NCBI GenBank assembly: GCA_024508675.1
Contig: JANINQ010000001.1
Span: forward strand, 1 to 64,000
DNA: 64,000 nucleotides
Direction: 5' to 3'
Origin: Afipia sp.
GTDB taxonomy: Bacteria > Pseudomonadota > Alphaproteobacteria > Rhizobiales > Xanthobacteraceae
Shown: piece by piece, positions 1 through 10,022 of the stretch
Numbering within the stretch: the first letter of the stretch is position 1
Layout of the letters: every line of letters starts with the position of its first letter
Notes under the pieces: generated by a model
Told to the model about the DNA's origin: nothing
What the model saw: the letters and a program-made list of their open reading frames with translations, nothing else
The model's database searches: none
Position numbers and translations under genes: made by a program

Positions 1-441
1 GAAATTCAGCTTGGTGAAGTTGTAGTCGTCGGTCTCGATGTCCGGGCCTTCCGCCACCGAGAATCCCATGTCGGCGAAGATCGCGACGAGTTCATCCCAG
101 ACCTGCGAGAGCGGATGGATGCGGCCCTGCTCGGCGGGGGTCTCGCGGGTCGGCAGCGTGACGTCGATGGTTTCGGAAGCGAGACGGGCATCGAGCGCGG
201 CGTTCTTGAGAATGTCGCGGCGCGCGCTCAGCGCTTCGGTCACCTTGTCCTTGGCGAGATTGATCTTCGCGCCTTCTGTCTTGCGCTCATCCGGCGACAT
301 CTTGCCGAGCGTGGCGAGCAGCGCGGAGATCGAGCCCTTCTTGCCGAGCGCGCCGACGCGCACGGCCTCAAGCGCTGCTTCATCGGAAGCCGCGGCAATC
401 GCAGAAAGGATTTCGGATTCAAGTCGGGCGAGATCAGACAT
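1..441 (-). CDS. pheS: Phenylalanyl-tRNA synthetase alpha subunit, N-terminal part (truncated by window edge)
   Basis: Minus-strand frame from ATG at 441 reads [39 protein letters not shown]...; downstream of rpmI-rplT. The 240..470 ORF in the track is a different frame. Confidence 0.9.
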   Translation of the reverse strand, partial: MSDLARLESEILSAIAAASDEAALEAVRVGALGKKGSISALLATLGKMSPDERKTEGAKINLAKDKVTEALSARRDILKNAALDARLASETIDVTLPTRETPAEQGRIHPLSQVWDELVAIFADMGFSVAEGPDIETDDYNFTKLNF

Positions 442-560
442 GCAAAGCCCCATCGGAACGGTTTCATCAAAACCGTCCGGCGGGGATCGATCAGCCCAGC
501 CGAACGGAGCGGGGCGGTTTACGCCCCGGTCGCATCGGCCTCGTTCAAGAGGGGCAAGAC

Positions 561-920
561 TTACGCCGCGAGTGCGGCCTTGGCCTTTTCAGCGATCGCC
601 TGGAATGCCGCCGGCTCATGGATAGCCAGATCCGACAGCACCTTGCGATCGACAACGACGCCCGACTTGGCGAGGCCGTTGATAAATCGGCTGTAGGTCA
701 TGCCGAACGGGCGGACGGCAGCGTTGATGCGCTGGATCCAGAGTGCGCGGAAGTTGCGCTTCTTCAGCTTGCGGCCGATGAACGCATACTGGCCGGCCTT
801 GTCGACAGCGGCCTTGGCGGCGCGGATGGTGTTCTTGCGGCGGCCACGGAATCCCTTGGCGGCGTCGTAGACTTTCTTGTGCTTGGCGTGAGCGGTCACA
901 CCGCGTTTAACGCGAGCCAT
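561..920 (-). CDS. rplT: 50S ribosomal protein L20
   Basis: [35 protein letters not shown]... is a canonical L20 sequence. Confidence 0.98.
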   Translation of the reverse strand: MARVKRGVTAHAKHKKVYDAAKGFRGRRKNTIRAAKAAVDKAGQYAFIGRKLKKRNFRALWIQRINAAVRPFGMTYSRFINGLAKSGVVVDRKVLSDLAIHEPAAFQAIAEKAKAALAA

Positions 921-996
921 GACTGATCTCCTTCATCTGAAAATTGAATTGGTGACAGAGTGCCGCGCATGACCTGTTACGGCGCGCGGCAGGCGA

Positions 997-1197
997 TCAG
1001 TCGTTCGGCAAGAAATACTTCTTGATGTTGTCGCCGTCGGTCTTGAACAGGATCCGCGTGCCGCGAAGCTGACGGATCTGCTTCTTGGTGCGCTTGATCA
1101 TGCCGTGGCGCTTGCCCGCATGGGCAGAGACGACCTTCCCGGTCCCGGTGACTTTGAAGCGCTTTTTGGCGCCCGACTTGGTCTTCAGCTTGGGCAT
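997..1197 (-). CDS. rpmI: 50S ribosomal protein L35
   Basis: [22 protein letters not shown]...[16 protein letters not shown] is canonical L35. Confidence 0.98.
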
Positions 1198-1218
1198 TTG
1201 GCTCTCCTACTGGCCACG

Positions 1219-1243
1219 GAAAAAAGCGCCCGAGGGGCGCTTT
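1219..1243 (-). terminator. Rho-independent-terminator-like hairpin in the rpmI leader (possible attenuator)
   Basis: Minus strand AAAGCGCCC-CTC-GGGCGCTTT followed by a T run, about 22 nt upstream of the rpmI ATG. Confidence 0.7.
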
Positions 1244-1676
1244 CGCGGCTAAAATGCTCGTTAGAGCGTTGATAATGCTCGATTTAATCCCGTATGGAGA
1301 AAATCGGCATTTACGTCGCCACGGCAGCCCTTGATCAGCCGGGCGGCGAAGGCTCGGCTTATGGCAGAGGAACGGGGAATTGGCAACGATTAACGGCGGC
1401 CGCAGCCCCTTAAATGCCTTTCGCGCCGGCCCGTACGGCCCTGGACGGCGCGAAATGGAGCCCCGCGAATCGCGCCACCTCCCAAGCCGGGGCACGCCAA
1501 ATTGCGTCTCGGGTTGACCTGGACGGCGGTGTCGGCAGCAAGCAGTTTTGTGGTAACATGCTATTGGAATGATTAGATATTCTCAAAAGCGCCCCGCCGT
1601 TGCTGCGCCGCACTAGAAGTGCTGCCACAATTTGATTATATCGCCTCCCAGCACCCACCACATGCGAGGGATCGAG

Positions 1677-2096
1677 ATGGCCGCGCGCGCCAAGACAACC
1701 GCTTTTTCCGAAAATCCGTACCTTCGGCTGTTCGCCCTTGCGGTCTTTGCCGCAGCCATGCTGACCGCCGTTGTTGTGCTGGCCACCTCGGCCCGCGCCG
1801 GTTCGGCATTCGACGGCGCATGGCGCGTCACCATCATCACCCAGTCCGGCAACTGCGATCCGGCCTACAGTTATCCGGTGAAGGTCGAGGGCGGCCGCGT
1901 CAGCTATTCCGGTGACGGCAGCTTCGACATTTCCGGCCATGTCGGCGACGCCGGCGCAGTCAGCGTCACCATCGCGCGCGGCGACCAGAAGGCCAGCGGC
2001 AGCGGCAAGCTCTCGGCCAATTCCGGTTCGGGCCAGTGGAGCGGCAAGTCGTCGAGCACCGCGTGCTCCGGCCGCTGGGAAGCGACCCGCGCGTAA
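1677..2096 (+). CDS. Hypothetical small secreted or membrane-anchored protein
   Basis: ORF with hydrophobic N-terminal segment (LFALAVFAAAMLTAVVVLATSARA) followed by a Gly/Ser-rich domain; followed by a terminator at 2121. Start uncertain (1632, 1662 or 1677). Confidence 0.6.
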   Translation: MAARAKTTAFSENPYLRLFALAVFAAAMLTAVVVLATSARAGSAFDGAWRVTIITQSGNCDPAYSYPVKVEGGRVSYSGDGSFDISGHVGDAGAVSVTIARGDQKASGSGKLSANSGSGQWSGKSSSTACSGRWEATRA

Positions 2097-2118
2097 GTTC
2101 TCGCGAGCTTTCAAATGA

Positions 2119-2148
2119 AAATGGCGCTGCGGATGCAGCGCCATTTTT
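2119..2148 (+). terminator. Rho-independent terminator
   Basis: atggcgctgc-gga-tgcagcgccat followed by ttttt. Confidence 0.8.
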
Positions 2149-2159
2149 GTTGAAGTGTG

Positions 2160-2237
2160 TCATTGCGAGGAGCGTTAGCGACGAAGCAATCCATCTTTTC
2201 TTCTCAAGAGTGGATTGCTTCGCTTCGCTCGCAATGA
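2160..2237. repeat. Palindromic repeat, family 1 copy a
   Basis: tcattgcgaggagcg..gcgacgaagcaatcca ... tggattgcttcgcttcgctcgcaatga; near-identical arms at 4399 and 27799. Confidence 0.9.
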
Positions 2238-2250
2238 CGAGGAGCCGTAA

Positions 2251-2790
2251 TCAGCGCGGCGCCAGAACCATGACGACCTGGCGGCCTTCGAACTTGGCGT
2301 CCTGTTCGACCTTGGCGACATCAGCCACTGCGGCCTTCACCTTGTCGAGCAGCTTGGTGCCGATTTCCTGATGCGCCATTTCACGCCCGCGATAGCGCAG
2401 CGTGATCTTGACCTTGTCGCCTTCCTCGAAGAACCGCAGCATCGCCCGCATCTTCACGTCGTAATCGTGATCGTCGATCATCGGGCGGAGCTTGATCTCC
2501 TTGATTTCGACGGTCTTCTGCTTCTTACGGGCTTCAGCGGCCTTTTTCTGGGCCTGAAACTTGAACTTCCCGTAGTCCATGATCTTGCAGACGGGAGGAT
2601 TGTTGTTGGGCGAGATTTCGACGAGATCCATGCCCGCCTCCATCGCCATTTTCACCGCAACGGCTGTTTCGACAGTGCCGACATTGGTGCCGTTCTGGTC
2701 GATCAGCTGAATCTGAAGATTGCGGATTTCATCGTTGATGCGCGGCCCGTCTTTTGCGGCGGGAGCCGGAGCTCTGTTAGGACGGCGAAT
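2251..2790 (-). CDS. infC: Translation initiation factor IF-3, probable ATT start codon
   Basis: [38 protein letters not shown]... is IF-3; SD GGAG sits 7 nt before ATT at 2790. Confidence 0.93.
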   Translation of the reverse strand: MRRPNRAPAPAAKDGPRINDEIRNLQIQLIDQNGTNVGTVETAVAVKMAMEAGMDLVEISPNNNPPVCKIMDYGKFKFQAQKKAAEARKKQKTVEIKEIKLRPMIDDHDYDVKMRAMLRFFEEGDKVKITLRYRGREMAHQEIGTKLLDKVKAAVADVAKVEQDAKFEGRQVVMVLAPR

Positions 2791-3078
2791 GGGGTGTCTC
2801 CAGTGTTGTGAACAAGGCAATCAGTTTGAAGGATTAAGGCCCGCCGGGCAAGCGCGCGCGGGCTTTCCCGTGCATTTTCCGGGGCTGCCGCAGGTCAGCG
2901 GGACCAGCCATGAAACCGTAAAATGCCTGACAAATGGCGCCGGCGCGTTCCTTGGGCCCGCTCCACATAGAGGCCCGCGGTCCGCTCCGCAAGCGCAACA
3001 AACAGGCCTTCTCAAGCGGTTGCGTTGACGGACGGCGCGAAGGCCCGCCATAACTGCTTGGGCAAGGGGCAGTTTTCC

Positions 3079-3879
3079 ATGACACACGCAGCAGGTAGTT
3101 CCGCGTTGCCGGAGCCGGACTTCATCGAGGTTGGCGAGGGCGGGGCAAAACGGCGCATCGCCGTGCGCAAGCGCCCGGGCAGTCTTCCGGGCGTGTTCTG
3201 GCTTGGCGGGTTCAACTCCGACATGAAGGGAACCAAGGCGCAGGCGCTCGATGACTGGGCGGTGGCGCAGCGCCGCGCCTATGTGCGGTTCGATTATTCC
3301 GGGCACGGCGAGTCTTCCGGTCGCTTCGCGGACGGAACCATCGGGCAGTGGCACGAGGAAAGCCTCAAGGTGTTCGATGCCTTCTGCGAAGGTCCGCAGG
3401 TGGTGGTCGGCTCTTCCATGGGCGGCTGGATGGCGCTGCTGCTGGCGCGCGCGCTGGCCAAGCGTCCCGCCTCGCGTGCGTCGCTTGCCGGTCTTGTGCT
3501 GATCGCGCCGGCGCCGGACTTCACCGAAGAGCTGATGTGGAAAGGTTTCTCGCAGGAGATTCGCGACGAGATCATGACCAGGGGCCTGTGGCACCGGCCG
3601 TCCGAATACGGCGGCGACTATCCCATCACCCGCAACCTGATCGAGGATGGCCGCAACCATCTGCTGCTGGGCGGCACCATCGATGTCGGATGTCCGGTGC
3701 GAATCCTTCAGGGCGCGCAGGACCCGGACGTGCCGTGGCGTCATGCCTTCGCGCTCACGCACTGTCTGCCGAGCGATGACGTGGTCCTGACACTGGTGCA
3801 GGACGGCGACCATCGCCTGTCGCGGCCGCAGGATATTGCGCGCATGCTGGGCGCGGTGAGCGAACTCACAAACGGGTAA
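3079..3879 (+). CDS. Alpha/beta hydrolase
   Basis: FDYSGHGESSG and nucleophile elbow VVGSSMGGWMALLLA; late GDHRLS matches a catalytic His position. Confidence 0.85.
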   Translation: MTHAAGSSALPEPDFIEVGEGGAKRRIAVRKRPGSLPGVFWLGGFNSDMKGTKAQALDDWAVAQRRAYVRFDYSGHGESSGRFADGTIGQWHEESLKVFDAFCEGPQVVVGSSMGGWMALLLARALAKRPASRASLAGLVLIAPAPDFTEELMWKGFSQEIRDEIMTRGLWHRPSEYGGDYPITRNLIEDGRNHLLLGGTIDVGCPVRILQGAQDPDVPWRHAFALTHCLPSDDVVLTLVQDGDHRLSRPQDIARMLGAVSELTNG

Positions 3880-3908
3880 ATCAAGAAACAAGACAACGGG
3901 AGACCGTC

Positions 3909-4379
3909 ATGCCGGCCGAAAAGCTTCTCCAGGATTTTTGCCGCGCCGTCGAACAGCGCGATGGCAAAGGCTTCGCGGCCCTGTTCACCGAAGACGGCGT
4001 TTATCACGATGTGTTCTACGGCGCGTTCCCGGGCCGTGAAAAGATCGCGCAGATGATCGACGACTGGTTCTATCGCACGGCGAAGGATTTCCGCTGGGTG
4101 ATGCACGATCCCGTCAGCGATGGTAAAACGCTCTATGCGCGTTACACGTTCAGTTACACCTCGACGCTGCCTGAGGCGAAGGGCGCGCGGGCGATGTTTG
4201 AAGGTGTTTCAATCATAACGCTGCGCGATGGATTTATCGCCGAGTATCACGAGGTCGCGAATACCGCGCCGGCGTTTGTCGATCTGAACTTTGCGCCGGA
4301 GCGCATCGCGAAGATTGTCGCGAAGCAGGGCGCGGCGCTCAAGGCGCGGCCGGAGATGCAGAAACATCAGGGAAACTAA
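3909..4379 (+). CDS. SnoaL-like / NTF2-fold protein (nuclear transport factor 2 family)
   Basis: FCRAVEQRDGKGFAALFTEDGVYHDVFYGAFPGREKIAQMIDDWF resembles the SnoaL fold. Confidence 0.75.
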   Translation: MPAEKLLQDFCRAVEQRDGKGFAALFTEDGVYHDVFYGAFPGREKIAQMIDDWFYRTAKDFRWVMHDPVSDGKTLYARYTFSYTSTLPEAKGARAMFEGVSIITLRDGFIAEYHEVANTAPAFVDLNFAPERIAKIVAKQGAALKARPEMQKHQGN

Positions 4380-4398
4380 TTTAGCGCCGATGATTCTT

Positions 4399-4478
4399 CG
4401 TCATTGCGAGGAGCGTGAGCGACGAAGCAATCCAGCTTTCTCTCTAGAATGGATTGCTTCGCTTCGCTCGCAATGACG
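4399..4478. repeat. Palindromic repeat, family 1 copy b
   Basis: cgtcattgcgaggagcgtgagcgacgaagcaatcca ... tggattgcttcgcttcgctcgcaatgacg. Confidence 0.9.
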
Positions 4479-4480
4479 AA

Positions 4481-5593
4481 CTAGGCTAAAGCCGTCGTCC
4501 ACTCTTCACGAACGCCCTCATCATTGTCATTTGAAACATCCGCCAGAGCCGCAAATTCCGCACGGGAAAGCAGCCGCGACAGCGCCCACACCGCCGCACC
4601 ACGCACCAGCGGATTTTGATCATCCAGCAGGCGCCGCGCGTCTGAAGCCAGCGCAGCATCGCCGCTGTTGCCGATCGCAATCAGCACATTGCGCATAAAG
4701 CGGTCGCGGCCGATCCGTTTCACCGGCGACTTGGTGAACAGCGTACGGAACGACACATCGTCCAGCCGGGACAGTTCAGCGAGCGATGGCGCGCGCAGTT
4801 CGTCGCGTGCCACGAGCTTTGCCTCGTGTCCTTCCTGCGCGAACTTGTTCCACGGGCATACGCTCAGGCAATCATCGCAGCCATAGATGCGGTTGCCGAT
4901 GGCTTGCCGATGCTCACGCGGAATCGCACCCTTGTGTTCGATGGTGAGATAGGAAATGCACTTACGCGCATCCAGACGATACGGCGCGGGAAACGCATTG
5001 GTCGGGCAGATGTCGAGACAGGACTGGCACGAGCCGCAATGATTCACATCGGCATCGTCGCGCGGCAGATCGAGCGTGGTGAAGATCGCGCCGAGAAACA
5101 GCCACGATCCGAATTCGCGCGAGACGAGGTTGGTGTGTTTGCCCTGCCAGCCGAGACCGGCGGCATGGGCCAGCGGCTTCTCCATCACCGCAGCGGTGTC
5201 GACGAAGACTTTCACATCGCCGCCGGCTTGTGCGATCAGCCAGCGCGCAACAACCTTGAGCCGTTTCTTGATCAGGTCGTGATAGTCGTCGCCGCGCGCA
5301 TAGACCGAGATGTTGCCGCGGGTTTTTTGCGCAAGCAGCGCCAGCGGATTCTCATCCGGCCCGTAGTTCATGCCGAGCATGATGACGGAGCGGACATCGC
5401 TCCACAGCACTTTGGGGCTGGCGCGGCGCGCGGGTTCGTTGGCAAGCCAGTCCATGTCGCCGTGCGATCCTGCATCGAGAAAGGCCTGCAGCCGTTCGCG
5501 CGCGCCTTCAATGGCGTTGGGATCGGCGATGCCGATGGTGCTGAAGCCATTGGCGCGCGCTTCCGCCGCCAGCGCGGCTTTCAGCGCAATCAC
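4481..5593 (-). CDS. queG: Epoxyqueuosine reductase (4Fe-4S, cobalamin dependent)
   Basis: [28 protein letters not shown] and [15 protein letters not shown] motifs; C-terminal HEAT-like repeat. The track start at 6001 overlaps the GST gene; GTG at 5593 is the likely start. Confidence 0.88.
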   Translation of the reverse strand: MIALKAALAAEARANGFSTIGIADPNAIEGARERLQAFLDAGSHGDMDWLANEPARRASPKVLWSDVRSVIMLGMNYGPDENPLALLAQKTRGNISVYARGDDYHDLIKKRLKVVARWLIAQAGGDVKVFVDTAAVMEKPLAHAAGLGWQGKHTNLVSREFGSWLFLGAIFTTLDLPRDDADVNHCGSCQSCLDICPTNAFPAPYRLDARKCISYLTIEHKGAIPREHRQAIGNRIYGCDDCLSVCPWNKFAQEGHEAKLVARDELRAPSLAELSRLDDVSFRTLFTKSPVKRIGRDRFMRNVLIAIGNSGDAALASDARRLLDDQNPLVRGAAVWALSRLLSRAEFAALADVSNDNDEGVREEWTTALA

Positions 5594-5607
5594 ATCGATG
5601 GGGGTTG

Positions 5608-6312
5608 TCAGAAGTCGAGATCCACGTAGTGCGCCGAGGCCGGGACGCCCGCCATCCATTCGCTCAGCAGCGGACGGAATGACGGGCGGGACTTGATCCG
5701 CACGTACCACGCCTTCGCTGCGTCGTCCTCGTTCCATGGCACATCGCCCAGATAGTCCAGCGCCGACAGATGGGCCGCGGCAGCCAGATCGGCATAGGTG
5801 AGCTGATCGCCGGCCAGGAAATTCCGCGTCCGCGCCAGCCAGCCGATATAGGCCAGATGATAGCGCACATTTGCCTTCGCCGCGCGCAGAACGTCGGTGG
5901 ACGGCGGGCCGCCGCCCTGCTCCGGCTTCATGAACCGCTTGTAAATGCGCTCGGTGACTAGCGGACCTGAGGCTTCCTCGAAGAACTTGTCGTTGAACCA
6001 CGACATCAGCCGCCGTACCTCGATGCGGTCGTTCATGGCGCGCGGCAGCAGGCGGTGATCACCCAGCGGTGCGCCATGGATTTCGTCAAGAAACTCGGCG
6101 GCGAGGCTCGGCCCTGGCATTGCAGGCGTGCCTTCGGCGATCAGCACCGGCGTCTCGCCTGCCGGGTTCAGCATCAGGAAGGCTTCGCGGCGGTCCCAGA
6201 CCAGTTCTTCCACAAGCCGTGAATCGAGGCCGTGTTCTCCGAGCGCAAGCCGCACGAAGCGCGACCGCGGGCAGAACGGATGATGGAACAATGTGAACAT
6301 GTGGCCTGTCAT
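5608..6312 (-). CDS. Glutathione S-transferase family protein
   Basis: [25 protein letters not shown]...[10 protein letters not shown]...; C-terminal [21 protein letters not shown]. Confidence 0.88.
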   Translation of the reverse strand: MTGHMFTLFHHPFCPRSRFVRLALGEHGLDSRLVEELVWDRREAFLMLNPAGETPVLIAEGTPAMPGPSLAAEFLDEIHGAPLGDHRLLPRAMNDRIEVRRLMSWFNDKFFEEASGPLVTERIYKRFMKPEQGGGPPSTDVLRAAKANVRYHLAYIGWLARTRNFLAGDQLTYADLAAAAHLSALDYLGDVPWNEDDAAKAWYVRIKSRPSFRPLLSEWMAGVPASAHYVDLDF

Positions 6313-6495
6313 AGTCCGGTTAGGTTTAACAAAGGGTCTCGAAGGGCGGTTAACGCCGGGGCGGAGCCGCCCGGTCAACAGGCAGAGCGGTCGGCGGCCA
6401 TTCCCTCAATTTCACGGATTTGCCGTTGCGGCAACACGGCGAATGGGCGACAAGTCGCGGCTCAAGGAACTCTCCAGCGCTTCGGATAATCCCAG

Positions 6496-7302
6496 ATGCT
6501 AGCTGATCTTTTGAAGGCCCTCATTCTCGGGATCGTGGAGGGAGTCACCGAATTTCTCCCGGTTTCGTCCACAGGCCATTTGTTGCTTGTGGAGCGGTTC
6601 ATGGATCTGGATCGCGACAATTTCTGGAAGACCTTCGCGGTGATGATCCAGCTCGGTGCGATTCTCGCGATTCTGGTGATTTATTTCGGCAGATTGTGGC
6701 GCATTGCAGTCGGCATGTTTTCCGATCCCGCGGCGAGACGCTTCGTCATCGGCGTGCTGCTGGCGTTTCTTCCCGCGGTGATCCTCGGGCTGCTGTTCGG
6801 CGGCTTCATCAAGAGCGTGCTGTTCAATCCGTGGGTGGTCTGTTTCACGCTGATTGCCGGCGGCGCGGTGCTGCTGTGGGTCGATCAGCAGGACCTGCAT
6901 CCGCGCTATCACGACGCCACCGGATTCTCGCTGCCGATGTATCTCGGCATCGGCATCGCACAGTGCGCGGCGATGATTCCTGGCGTGTCGCGTTCGGGCG
7001 CGTCGATCGTCGCGGCGATGCTCTTTGGAGCGGACAAGCGCGCCGCTGCGGAGTTTTCGTTCTTCCTTGCGATCCCGACCATGGTCGGCGCGTTCGCCTA
7101 TGATTTTTACAAGAACCGCGCCGACATGACGATGGACCATGGACTGGTGATCGCCGTCGGCTTCGTGGTGTCGTTCATCACCGCGATCATCGTGGTGAAG
7201 ACGTTTCTGGATTTCGTCACCAAACGCGGCTTCGCGCTGTTTGCATGGTGGCGGGTGATCGTCGGCACGCTCGGCCTGATCGCGCTGGCGCTGGGGAAGT
7301 AA
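6496..7302 (+). CDS. uppP: Undecaprenyl-diphosphatase
   Basis: LGIVEGVTEFLPVSSTGHLLL and PGVSRSGASIVAAMLFG signatures. Confidence 0.97.
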   Translation: MLADLLKALILGIVEGVTEFLPVSSTGHLLLVERFMDLDRDNFWKTFAVMIQLGAILAILVIYFGRLWRIAVGMFSDPAARRFVIGVLLAFLPAVILGLLFGGFIKSVLFNPWVVCFTLIAGGAVLLWVDQQDLHPRYHDATGFSLPMYLGIGIAQCAAMIPGVSRSGASIVAAMLFGADKRAAAEFSFFLAIPTMVGAFAYDFYKNRADMTMDHGLVIAVGFVVSFITAIIVVKTFLDFVTKRGFALFAWWRVIVGTLGLIALALGK

Positions 7303-7310
7303 CAACGAGC

Positions 7311-7439
7311 GTCGTCCCGGCGAATGCCGGGACCCATCATCCCTGTCGATGATTGTTGTAAGGAACTTGCCGACAATTCTCTTGAACGGAGAGTGCGGTG
7401 GTTATGGGTCCCGGCTTGCGCTTCGCTTGCCGGGACGAC
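7311..7439. repeat. Palindromic repeat, family 2 copy a
   Basis: gtcgtcccggcgaatgccgggacccatcatccctgtcg ... ggtggttatgggtcccggcttgcgcttcgcttgccgggacgac. Confidence 0.88.
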
Positions 7440-7451
7440 CAGAACCGCTGT

Positions 7452-8420
7452 TCACGCGTCGTTATGCGCGAACTGTCCGGTCTTGCGGTAACGCCAGAGA
7501 TAGGACGGCGTCACCGCTTCAAGCGAATCCGGCGTGATGCCGAGGCCTTCCAGTGTCAGGCCCGCGGCCCTCGCCGCCTCCGACACCACGTTGTCGGTGC
7601 GCAGCAGTTCGACCTGATCCGGCGTCAGCTTGAAGTCTCCCGGCGCGAACTGCAGGAACGCCGCCTTGAGCTTGGCAAGACCGAACGGCAGCGGCACCAG
7701 CATGCGATCGCGCTGGGTGATCTTCAGAATGTCTTCGATGATCTCCCGCAGGGTCATCACTTCGGGACCGCCGAGCTCGTAGGTCGCGCCCGGCCGTGCC
7801 TTGCCATCGACCGCATCCGCGATGGCGGTGGCGACGTCTCCGGCATAGACCGGCTGCAATTTGGTGAGGCCGCCGCCGATCAGCGGCAGCACCGGCGAAA
7901 GCCGTGCGAGGCCCGCGAAGCGGTTGGTGAACTGGTCCTCGGGGCCGAACACCACCGACGGACGGAAGATTGTCGCGGACGGGGTTGCTGCCAGCACGGC
8001 AGCTTCGCCGGCGGCCTTGGTGCGGGCATAGGCTGAGGTTGAATTCGCATCGGCGCCGATCGCCGACACATGGACCATCCGCGCCCCGATGTCGGCTGCA
8101 GCCTGTGCCACGGTTTCCGCGCCCTTGTCCTGCACCGCCTCAAAGGTCTGGGCGCCGCTTTGAGCAAGAATCCCGACCAGATTGACCACGACGCTGGCGC
8201 CGCGGGCGGCAGCCTGAACCGAGGCCGGATAGCGCACATTGGCCTGCACGGGGTGAATCTGGCCGACCCTGCCCAGCGGCTGCAGGTGCCCCGCCAGTTC
8301 CGGGCGGCGGACGCCGACCCGGATGCGATAGTCCCGCCTGGCGAGCTCCCGGATGACATGCCGGCCGAGAAAACCGGACCCTCCGAAGACCGTGACGAGC
8401 GTATCGATGCGGGCTGACAT
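7452..8420 (-). CDS. NAD(P)-binding epimerase, complex I NDUFA9-like family
   Basis: VTVFGGSGFLGRHVIRELARRDYRIRVGVRRPE...; FRPSVVFGPEDQF. Confidence 0.88.
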   Translation of the reverse strand: MSARIDTLVTVFGGSGFLGRHVIRELARRDYRIRVGVRRPELAGHLQPLGRVGQIHPVQANVRYPASVQAAARGASVVVNLVGILAQSGAQTFEAVQDKGAETVAQAAADIGARMVHVSAIGADANSTSAYARTKAAGEAAVLAATPSATIFRPSVVFGPEDQFTNRFAGLARLSPVLPLIGGGLTKLQPVYAGDVATAIADAVDGKARPGATYELGGPEVMTLREIIEDILKITQRDRMLVPLPFGLAKLKAAFLQFAPGDFKLTPDQVELLRTDNVVSEAARAAGLTLEGLGITPDSLEAVTPSYLWRYRKTGQFAHNDA

Positions 8421-8607
8421 GCGTGATTCCTGCGCAAATGGACCAAACGGGACGGCGGCATCGCCGATTTCCGCGATACGCCATCATCCCGGCGCTGTAT
8501 AGGCCATTCCGGCGTCAGCCGTGCTGCAAAAAGCGCACAAAACTTCGGAATCGGGACGCCCCGCCAATTTGACAAGCGCGCGACCTGTCCTTACTAACCG
8601 GCCCACT

Positions 8608-8692
8608 GCCCAGGTGGTGGAATTGGTAGACACGCAGGTTTCAGGTACCTGTGCTGCAAGGCGTGAAGGTTCGAGTCCTTTCCTGGGCACCA
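8608..8692 (+). tRNA. tRNA-Leu(CAG), CCA encoded
   Basis: GCCCAGG..CCTGGGC acceptor stem, GGTTCGAGTCC T arm, anticodon stem CAGGT/ACCTG with loop TTCAGGT, discriminator A and CCA. Confidence 0.95.
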
Positions 8693-8697
8693 TCCAC

Positions 8698-9159
8698 ATG
8701 AAAACCTCCTCCCGGAGGCCGGATTTTCCGGACAGCGCACCCTTCGTCAGCCTCTTCAGCGGTGCTTTCGTGAAAAAATCAGCCGTTACTCTGTTCGCTA
8801 TCGTGCTGCCGGCGACATCTGCCCTGGCGATGGACCCGCGATTCGCGGCCAGCCTGAAGAAGCTCGATCCGCAGACACGGCTTGAGCAGGTCTGCGATCT
8901 CGAGGCGATGAGCCGCATCGACCGCGACGCCAATCCCTATCATCCCGACCGCGCCAAGACCGATGTTATCTCCCATCCGCTCCATGCGGGCGACACCGTG
9001 ACCGGCAAGGGCGGCGCCTTCCGCAGCAAGGGGCGGTGGTATTCGTTCTCCTTCACCTGCAAGGGTACGCCCGACCACATGAAGGTGCTGTCGTTCAGCT
9101 ACAGGATCGGCGACGCGATCCCTGAATCGAAATGGGCGTCGCTCGGCCTGTGGCGCTAA
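8698..9159 (+). CDS. DUF930-like exported protein
   Basis: Signal-like N-terminus KKSAVTLFAIVLPATSALA; DPQTRLEQVCDLEAMSRI resembles DUF930. The track start (8521) reads through tRNA-Leu; start is 8698 or GTG 8770. Confidence 0.75.
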   Translation: MKTSSRRPDFPDSAPFVSLFSGAFVKKSAVTLFAIVLPATSALAMDPRFAASLKKLDPQTRLEQVCDLEAMSRIDRDANPYHPDRAKTDVISHPLHAGDTVTGKGGAFRSKGRWYSFSFTCKGTPDHMKVLSFSYRIGDAIPESKWASLGLWR

Positions 9160-9250
9160 GCGCCGGTTTTTCCTCGTCGGCGCGGGGTTTGAACGGTAGT
9201 TTAGGCCGCGCCGATTCGAACGTGCTGCATATCAAGGGTTTTGATCGATC

Positions 9251-9865
9251 ATGACCATCCGCCTGCATCGCGGCGACCTGCCGGATCTTTCGCGCTACAC
9301 CCAATCGGTGGCGATCGACACCGAGACGCTGGGGCTCAATCCGCATCGCGACAGGCTGTGCGTCGTGCAGCTTTCGAACGGCGACGGCACCGCGGACGTG
9401 GTGCAGATTCCCGCCGGTCATACCGATGCGCCTAATCTCAAGAAGCTGCTCGGCGATCCGAAGGTCACCAAGATTTTCCATTTCGCGCGCTTCGATCTTG
9501 CCGTGCTGTTTCACACCCTGGGCGTGATGCCGGAGCCGGTCTACTGCACCAAGATCGTGTCACGCCTCGTGCGCACCTACACCGATCGTCACGGTCTCAA
9601 GGATCTGGTGCGCGAGGTGCTCGGTGTCGAATTGTCCAAGCAGCAGCAGTCGAGCGACTGGGGCGCGGCAACCCTCACCGATGCGCAGCTTGCCTATGCG
9701 GCGTCCGACGTGCTGCACCTTCACGCGCTGCGCGAGAAGCTCGACGCCATGCTGGCGCGGGAGAACCGCACGGGGCTGGCCGAGGCCTGCTTCCGGTTTC
9801 TGCCGACTCGGGCCAGGCTCGACCTGCAGGGCTGGGAAAACGACGACATCTTCGCGCATTCATAA
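9251..9865 (+). CDS. Ribonuclease D-like 3'-5' exonuclease
   Basis: IDTETLGLNPHRDRLCVVQLSNGDG, FHFARFDLAVL, YAASDVLHLHAL: DEDD exonuclease motifs. Confidence 0.9.
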   Translation: MTIRLHRGDLPDLSRYTQSVAIDTETLGLNPHRDRLCVVQLSNGDGTADVVQIPAGHTDAPNLKKLLGDPKVTKIFHFARFDLAVLFHTLGVMPEPVYCTKIVSRLVRTYTDRHGLKDLVREVLGVELSKQQQSSDWGAATLTDAQLAYAASDVLHLHALREKLDAMLARENRTGLAEACFRFLPTRARLDLQGWENDDIFAHS

Positions 9866-10022
9866 TCCGGCCTTTTGCGGCGAGGTTTGCCCGGTTTCGG
9901 TCACTTTTTTGCTCTTTGGCAGGTGCTTGGTGCCAAGTCCCTGAAGAGGTGGGGCAAATGGCGGGCTGCCAAAAACAGTGCCGTTGCGTAGGATGACCGG
10001 GGTATCCGGCATTTCGGAGCAC

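Noticed and set aside
442-560. Possible phe attenuator/leader peptide before pheS
   Set aside because: Hairpins exist (ggggcg..cgcccc; acggttt..aaaccgt) but there is no T run and no convincing Phe-rich leader peptide.
4481-6001. 506-aa version of queG
   Set aside because: The N-terminal 130 or so codons overlap the GST gene in another frame; QueG homology starts near 5593.
6499-7305. 268-aa minus ORF exactly covering uppP
   Set aside because: Mirror-image antisense frame; uppP carries the canonical motifs.
8521-9159. 212-aa ORF through tRNA-Leu (VVELVDTQVSGTCAARREGSSPFLGT)
   Set aside because: That peptide is a translated tRNA, a familiar artefact; the real DUF930-like gene starts downstream.
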